A stretch of 41,534 bases of DNA from a virus. The position numbers were made by a program, and so were the translations under genes. Below are positions 37,585-41,534 of the stretch, one piece after another (within the stretch, counting starts at the first letter, position 1; each line of letters begins with the position of its first letter). Under the pieces are notes generated by a model that was given only the letters and a program-made list of their open reading frames with translations, was not told the origin of the DNA and ran no database searches. The stretch covers positions 1 through 41,534 of the IMG/VR virus record IMGVR_UViG_3300005537_000038, one strand, 5' to 3'.

Positions 37585-37700
37585 CACTTCAAGAGGAAAT
37601 CGCTCGCATGAAGCGCAACGATGTCATTTTCTCAGTAGTATTCGGAATCGTTTTGGGCTTGGCAGTTTGTTTCTGCCTGGTTCTTGCGAGGTACTGGTGA
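37581..37700 (+). CDS. 39-residue single-span membrane protein
   Basis: MTLQEEIARMKRNDVIFSVV then a hydrophobic span (FGIVLGLAVCFCLVLARYW). Start and stop overlap the neighbours by four bases (ATGA and GTGA). A short cytoplasmic head with one span at the C-terminus is seen in small phage membrane proteins. Unknown role. Confidence 0.5.
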   Translation: MTLQEEIARMKRNDVIFSVVFGIVLGLAVCFCLVLARYW

Positions 37701-37879
37701 GCTTCCCTCTCCGTACCGCCGTGCTGTGCGCCGACTGCGAATGTGTTTCCGATGCGCGCGGAGCCTATTGTCCGGTTTGCGGATCAAGGGCTTTGGTTTG
37801 TCTTGAGAAACTCCTCAACAGGGAGATTCGCCCGGAGCCGATGAGCGTGCAGGAATTGGAGAAGATGGCTCGTGGCTAA
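37697..37879 (+). CDS. Small zinc-ribbon protein
   Basis: A 60-residue protein from GTG at 37697 (GTGA overlap). LCADCECVSDARGAYCPVCG holds two CxxC pairs 13 residues apart, a compact zinc ribbon, followed by SRALVCLEKLLNREIRPEPM and a short helix. An earlier in-frame start at 37667 would overlap the preceding gene. Such ribbons often bind nucleic acid or proteins in early phage regions. Confidence 0.6.
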   Translation: MSFPLRTAVLCADCECVSDARGAYCPVCGSRALVCLEKLLNREIRPEPMSVQELEKMARG

Positions 37880-38174
37880 GAGGCTCAGTCCGTACAAATG
37901 GCGCAAGAGAAAGAAAGAATGCTTCGAGCGAGATCAGTACAAATGCCAGGGGCCGGGGCCGCATTGGGGAGAACTTGACCCGCACCATATTATCCGAAGG
38001 AGTAAAGGCGGCACAGACGATCTGTCGAATCTGGTAACTCTCTGCCGCCGATGCCATGAATCAGCACATCCTGAAAAGCAGGTGAAGTGGACGCCGGGAA
38101 TCAATGAACTAAGAAGGCAAATTCAAAAGGAGAACACCAGTGAGCGCCAGCACACAGCAAGTCGAAATGATTGA
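37872..38174 (+). CDS. HNH endonuclease
   Basis: A 100-residue protein from GTG at 37872. The HNH core is DPHHIIRRSKGGTDDLSNLV followed by TLCRRCHESAH: His-His at the first H, Asn in DLSNLV, and the last His/Cys pair for metal. The N-terminal part is basic (MAKRLSPYKWRKRKKECFER). HNH enzymes like this make nicks or act as homing or packaging-associated nucleases. It lies in the early region beside recombination genes, so a role in DNA processing or gene mobility is more likely than packaging. It overlaps the upstream gene by eight bases and the next start by 35. Confidence 0.8.
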   Translation: MAKRLSPYKWRKRKKECFERDQYKCQGPGPHWGELDPHHIIRRSKGGTDDLSNLVTLCRRCHESAHPEKQVKWTPGINELRRQIQKENTSERQHTASRND

Positions 38175-38811
38175 AAGCGGACTCGTCAGCGTTAGACAGC
38201 GAGCCGAGCAAATCGTCGTAAAAACCCAGCAAGACTACATCGCGGTCTGCAATATAGTGGTCGAGGGCCGCGGATTCATCAAGCGATGGGAAGAAGTCTT
38301 TGCTCCCGGCATCCGGTCGGCCAAAGAGCATCTTGCCCTTCTAACGAATCAGAAAAACGAGAAAGTCGAGGGCGCGAAGCAAATCGTCGCCATCGCAGAA
38401 CAAAAGGCCGAAACCTGGAAACGAGCCGAACGCGAAGCAGCGCAGCGCGAGCAAGACGAGATCAACCGGAAAGCCAGAGAAGCGCAAGACGCTGAGAATA
38501 AACGCCGAGCCGACGAAGCGCGCGCGGCAAAGAAGAAGATCCCCGAACCTATAGCAGCTCCGGTGCAGACTGTGACCGTTGCCCCGAACGTCCCAAAGGT
38601 CGCAGGCATAAAAGCAAGAGTTAACTGGAAATTCAGGATCAACGATCTATCCTCAATCCCTCGCGGATTCATGCTGGCCGACACCGTAGCCATCGGCCAG
38701 ATGGTGCGCTCCACGGCCTCGGCAAACAAGGGCTGGACAGAATCACAGATCAAAGCGGCGGCGGAGAAAGAGTGCCCCGGGATAGAAGTTTTTTGCGAGG
38801 ATTCAATATGA
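38140..38811 (+). CDS. Coiled-coil protein of a recombination-linked phage family
   Basis: A 223-residue protein starting with GTG at 38140 with AAAGGAGA upstream. Residues about 1-140 are a long charged coiled coil (QKAETWKRAEREAAQREQDE). Residues about 155-223 hold ARVNWKFRINDLSSIPRGFM and VRSTASANKGWTESQ then PGIEVFCEDSI. I recognise this pairing of a coiled coil with a WKFRIxD..xIPRxFM.xD end as a group common just upstream of bet/recT/erf genes in phages, but I do not know its biochemistry. It may load the annealing protein or bind ssDNA. Ends in an ATGA overlap with the next ORF. Confidence 0.6.
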   Translation: MSASTQQVEMIESGLVSVRQRAEQIVVKTQQDYIAVCNIVVEGRGFIKRWEEVFAPGIRSAKEHLALLTNQKNEKVEGAKQIVAIAEQKAETWKRAEREAAQREQDEINRKAREAQDAENKRRADEARAAKKKIPEPIAAPVQTVTVAPNVPKVAGIKARVNWKFRINDLSSIPRGFMLADTVAIGQMVRSTASANKGWTESQIKAAAEKECPGIEVFCEDSI

Positions 38812-38957
38812 CACCGGAAGAAATTAGGGAGTTTGCGGTCGAAGAGGGAATGGCTGAATTGGAACGCGAGAAAGTTGCAGTATTAGCTGAATTGAGGGAC
38901 TACGTGTACGAGATATGGTTCACGCTACAGTCCATCGAAAGGAAATCCTGCCAATGA
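38808..38957 (+). CDS. Small acidic helical protein
   Basis: A 49-residue protein: MTPEEIREFAVEEGMAELER then KVAVLAELRDYVYEIWFTLQ. Strongly Glu-rich helix followed by a more hydrophobic helix. Starts and ends in ATGA overlaps. An in-frame upstream start at 38772 would overlap the coiled-coil gene by 40 bases and is not preferred. Unknown role. Confidence 0.5.
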   Translation: MTPEEIREFAVEEGMAELEREKVAVLAELRDYVYEIWFTLQSIERKSCQ

Positions 38958-39265
38958 GTGTAAAGATTGAAATGAAGTGCGACTACGCGGGTTACTGCTA
39001 CACACCGGAAATCGAACCGGAAACAGAACAGCAAGATGGCTGGTTCCAGATCACTAAGGACGAGGGAACTGAAAACCTGAGTAGCGTCACTATCGAACGC
39101 TTACGGAAAAATACCAAAGTTGACATGAGTGCAAAGCACGCGTGCCCGTCTCACGGCCCGAAAATGGCCTCGGACTTGATCAGTGCTCTAAAAATATTCA
39201 GCCCAAACGCGGTAGCCAAAGAGAAAGAATTGCGAGCGGAGGTGCCACTTGAAGACTCAATCTAA
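38954..39265 (+). CDS. Hypothetical protein before the annealing gene
   Basis: A 103-residue protein from the ATG at 38954 in an ATGA overlap. The first part (MSVKIEMKCDYAGYCYTPEI) has Cys and Tyr residues that might bind metal together with KHACPSHGPK near 60-68, giving a C...C...CxxH set. The C-terminal part is basic and helical. A short ssDNA- or metal-binding role is possible. It overlaps the annealing gene start by 17 bases. Confidence 0.5.
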   Translation: MSVKIEMKCDYAGYCYTPEIEPETEQQDGWFQITKDEGTENLSSVTIERLRKNTKVDMSAKHACPSHGPKMASDLISALKIFSPNAVAKEKELRAEVPLEDSI

Positions 39266-40349
39266 GCGCCGGCCGATTCAGAAGCTCGCTCGCCGAAAAC
39301 AGCGCCACATCGGGCGCAAACCGGACTCCATCGTCGTCAAAGCGCCTCAACAACTTCAACCGTGGATCGTCTCGCCGGATGAAGTAACGATCCTGAAGAA
39401 CGCGATCTGCAAGGGTGCCTCTGACGAAGAAATGAAGTATTGCCTCACCGTCGCGCGGAGATACCAGCTTGACCCTTTCCAGCAGCAAATCTGGTTTGTA
39501 CCTCGATGGGATTCAAAGGCGGTAGCGAGTGACGGAAAAGAAGGTGCGACAGTCTACGCTCCGACTGTTGGTATAAATGGCCTTTTGCACATCGCTGCGC
39601 GAGATCATGCGGATTTTGGTTCTTTCTCGGAGCCAGAGTTTGGCCCTATGGTCGAAATCGCCTGGTACGACTCCTACAACAAAAAGAGTGGAAAGATCAA
39701 AGCGCCGGAGTGGTGCCGGATCGAAGCGCGTAAAAAAGGCTGCTCTGAGCCTACCGTCGCGAAAGTCTGGTGGGAAGAAATCTATCCCGATGTCGGCCGG
39801 TCGCCGCTCGTTCGCCGTATGCCCCGATTGATGCTCGCTAAGTGTGCAAAGGCCCAAGCGACTCGAACGGCCTACCCGAAGACTGGCGGTTTACTGATTC
39901 ACGAAGAAACTCAGACGCGGGAGTTTCAGGACATCACGCCAGGACGCCGCGTAATTGAACACGTAGACGAAGCAGAGCAACGCTACCTCGAACGCGAGGC
40001 CGAAGCGCTGAAGAAGCTCACCGGGCCTCAGCGCGAAGTCGTCGAGCGGAAGATGGCAGAGGCTAAGAATGTCACGCCGACAGACATCAAACAAATGGAC
40101 AGAGATCAAGCCGACGCCCAGCGCAGCATCGGGGTAACGGTAAAGTCTGCCCCGATGACATATCGCCACGAAGAGCAGCGCGGACACTACGTCATAGACG
40201 GGCCGGGGCCGCTTAAACACGCCCACAAACAAGAACTCCTTCCGCATTGGCATGAACAAGAGCAGGCGATCATCGTCGGCGATGAAGGTCTCAACGAACT
40301 TCAAGCCTACTTCGAGCGGGAGAAAGTTCCGTTCGTTCGGGTGAAGTGA
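39249..40349 (+). CDS. bet: Bet/RecT-type ssDNA annealing recombinase
   Basis: A 366-residue protein starting with TTG at 39249, with GGAGG six bases upstream. It carries the phage recombination protein Bet signature: ILKNAICKGASDEEMKYCLT, then VARRYQLDPFQQQIWFVPRW near 70-90, GINGLLHIAARDHADFGSFS near 108-128 and RRMPRLMLAKCAKAQATRTA near 188-208. Bet proteins anneal complementary ssDNA and drive recombination and replication of phage ends. The C-terminal about 110 residues (LEREAEALKKLTGPQREVVE onward) are extra to the core and end with a YVIDGPGPLKHAHKQE segment of unknown use. No partner exonuclease is visible before the window ends. Confidence 0.85.
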   Translation: MKTQSKRRPIQKLARRKQRHIGRKPDSIVVKAPQQLQPWIVSPDEVTILKNAICKGASDEEMKYCLTVARRYQLDPFQQQIWFVPRWDSKAVASDGKEGATVYAPTVGINGLLHIAARDHADFGSFSEPEFGPMVEIAWYDSYNKKSGKIKAPEWCRIEARKKGCSEPTVAKVWWEEIYPDVGRSPLVRRMPRLMLAKCAKAQATRTAYPKTGGLLIHEETQTREFQDITPGRRVIEHVDEAEQRYLEREAEALKKLTGPQREVVERKMAEAKNVTPTDIKQMDRDQADAQRSIGVTVKSAPMTYRHEEQRGHYVIDGPGPLKHAHKQELLPHWHEQEQAIIVGDEGLNELQAYFEREKVPFVRVK

Positions 40350-40543
40350 TGACCACCAATAACGAATTGGCGCTAAAACTCACAGGCATAACCGAGGACG
40401 AATTCGTGGAAATCCTCGGAGATATACAGTACAAACTCCTATCCACAATGGAGCCGAATCAAAACGTGGCCGACGCCATGATTGCCGCTTTTCTTATGGG
40501 CGCGATTAAAGCCACGCAGTTTATCCAGATGCAGGTGCAATGA
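40349..40543 (+). CDS. Small hypothetical protein
   Basis: A 64-residue acidic helical protein (MTTNNELALKLTGITEDEFV onward). The TGATG at 40347 makes the ATG at 40349 a likely start; a GTG just before it at 40346 would add one residue. The C-terminal half (AMIAAFLMGAIKATQFIQMQ) is moderately hydrophobic. Unknown function. Confidence 0.55.
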   Translation: MTTNNELALKLTGITEDEFVEILGDIQYKLLSTMEPNQNVADAMIAAFLMGAIKATQFIQMQVQ

Positions 40544-40914
40544 TGGCGACGCTCTTGGACGAATTCAACGCGATGAAGATCAAAGTCGCCAAAGCCATGC
40601 AGACCGGCAATGAAGCGATCCTTCACGAGCCTGTTCACGTGGTCTATCACACCGAAGAAGCCAAACGGAAACGCACCAACCCGTCACGCTCAACGCGGAT
40701 AATTTTCAACTGCCGCACGCCGGAACAGTGGAAAGAAATGCACGCGGCCAAAGAACCCTATTTCGAGATCGCTGTCGATCCGCATGTCGCCGTTGACTGC
40801 ATCATTCGAGCGCTCAACGCGCAGAGCCGAGAAACAATCGCGGAATGGATTAAGCAGGGATTCGAGCCAGGACAACCACCGCCAAAAGCGGAGATACCGG
40901 AGTGGGCGAAATGA
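40540..40914 (+). CDS. Hypothetical protein
   Basis: A 124-residue protein with an ATGATG start overlapping the previous stop. It has a basic middle (EEAKRKRTNPSRSTRIIFNC) and a CRTPEQWKEMHAAKEPYFEI block. I do not recognise a family; the look (short, charged, no membrane part) fits an early phage protein. It ends in an ATGA overlap with the next gene. Confidence 0.5.
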   Translation: MMATLLDEFNAMKIKVAKAMQTGNEAILHEPVHVVYHTEEAKRKRTNPSRSTRIIFNCRTPEQWKEMHAAKEPYFEIAVDPHVAVDCIIRALNAQSRETIAEWIKQGFEPGQPPPKAEIPEWAK

Positions 40915-41375
40915 TCGGAAACATAGCAGACCGAATGCCAGAGGTAGTCGCTCTTGCCCGGTCAATTTCCGGGCGTCTAAAGCGATCACGAAAATGGAAT
41001 CCGCTGAGGTGCATAGACAACGGGGACTATGCAGACCGCAGTGCGGAAGTCTGGGAGAACGAGGTGTATAGCGTCACCGTGCGGCGTCACGCCTTTGGAT
41101 GGCCGCTCGGCATCGGCCCTTGGATTCAACTTGGAATTTCATCACATGACGGAGAGGCGAGGCACGATTGGCGCGATTTTCAAGCGATCAAGAACAATAT
41201 CTGCGGCGAAGAGTGGGAAGCGATTGAACTTTTTCCGGCTGAGTCACGCCTACTCGATCCGTCGAACTATTACATGCTTTGGTGTGCGCCAGCAATCCAG
41301 ATCGGAAAATACGAAGGGCGCGTGCTTGCCGACGAAAAAAATTGCATCGCGCCGCAAAGGGGGTTCCCGCGATGA
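40911..41375 (+). CDS. Conserved phage protein of unknown function
   Basis: A 154-residue protein. I use the ATG at 40911 (ATGA overlap); a GTG at 40902 would add three residues. The part about 67-125, WIQLGISSHDGEARHDWRDF then QAIKNNICGEEWEAIELFPA and SRLLDPSNYYMLWCAP, is a pattern I know from many early phage regions (Arg-His-Asp-Trp-Arg-Asp-x-Gln-x-Ile-Lys-Asn). Such proteins are small and unassigned. No catalytic motif can be named. Confidence 0.6.
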   Translation: MIGNIADRMPEVVALARSISGRLKRSRKWNPLRCIDNGDYADRSAEVWENEVYSVTVRRHAFGWPLGIGPWIQLGISSHDGEARHDWRDFQAIKNNICGEEWEAIELFPAESRLLDPSNYYMLWCAPAIQIGKYEGRVLADEKNCIAPQRGFPR

Positions 41376-41534
41376 TTGCAACCTACATGCACGGCCTAAG
41401 AGTCAGAGTCAAAGGGCACTGGCGATTTGTCGGCAAGCTGATTCGCTGCGGGGACAAGCGAGTCTTTTTCCGCAGGTTTGGCAAGAAAGAGATTATCCAC
41501 CGGAACAGCTACTCAATGGGCTTCGATGTCCGTG
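41372..41534 (+). CDS. Basic hypothetical protein, 3' truncated by window edge
   Basis: The ATG at 41372 overlaps the previous stop (ATGA) and the frame stays open to the end of the window: MIATYMHGLRVRVKGHWRFV, then strongly basic sequence including VFFRRFGKKEIIHR. Only about 54 residues can be read. Unknown function. Confidence 0.45.
   Translation, partial: MIATYMHGLRVRVKGHWRFVGKLIRCGDKRVFFRRFGKKEIIHRNSYSMGFDVR

Noticed and set aside
1-41534. CRISPR arrays, integrase, transposase or insertion sequences
   Set aside because: No regularly spaced repeats, no tyrosine or serine recombinase motif and no IS-type inverted repeats with transposase were seen.

Overview
This window is a contiguous stretch of a tailed, long-tailed (siphovirus-like) double-stranded DNA phage or prophage. 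The gene order terminase, portal, prohead protease, major capsid, connectors, tail tube, frameshifted tail chaperones, tape measure, tail tip, fibres, lysis, then recombination genes is diagnostic. Almost everything is on the plus strand, and neighbours are joined by 1 to 8 nt start/stop overlaps (ATGA, TGATG, GTGA), so most genes belong to long translationally coupled operons. The host cannot be read directly. Secreted FnIII and He_PIG-like proteins, the GC-rich look and the absence of a gut-phage signature make a soil-type Gram-negative host such as an acidobacterium plausible, but that is inference. Both ends of the window cut through genes.

Layout: (1) 1-4188, a coupled cassette of glycosyltransferase-like and SAM-methyltransferase genes with small unknown genes and an HNH-like gene. 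(2) 4163-8638, a good promoter with two 5' hairpins, an SF2 helicase-DNA methyltransferase fusion, a small-terminase-like gene and a large terminase with a C-terminal zinc ribbon. (3) 8660-16643, head genes: portal-MuF fusion, a beta-propeller/lectin/Ig-like protein, a LuxR-type HTH protein, prohead protease, major capsid, and a strong terminator. (4) 16736-24739, connectors, small Cys-rich ORFs, a tail completion protein, a YkgJ-type cysteine-cluster gene with a tRNA-like element between copies of a 13-bp repeat, tail tube, chaperones with a GGGGGGA frameshift site, tape measure and distal tail protein. (5) 24740-33621, a tiny antisense membrane ORF, a parS-like palindrome, baseplate hub, NlpC/P60 hydrolase, giant tail-tip protein, a triple-repeat fibre and three proteins that begin with secretion signals. 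(6) 33641-35888, lysis region with several small membrane proteins, an L,D-transpeptidase-fold enzyme and a lipoprotein. (7) 35885-36866, a minus-strand operon, facing away from (8) 36997-41534, a plus-strand early region: HTH repressor-like protein, GIY-YIG and HNH nucleases, small membrane and zinc-ribbon proteins, and a Bet/RecT-type annealing protein.

How it works together: the early region switches on from back-to-back promoters at 36903-36990 and supplies recombination functions. The helicase-methylase and terminase operon starts at 4163. Head and tail operons are probably boosted by internal extended -10 elements, several of which lie so close to start codons that leaderless translation is likely. 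No integrase, DNA polymerase or CRISPR array is visible. The most unusual parts are the glycan/methyl cassette, the parS-like site, the signal-peptide-bearing fibre genes and the repeat-flanked YkgJ/tRNA-like insert.
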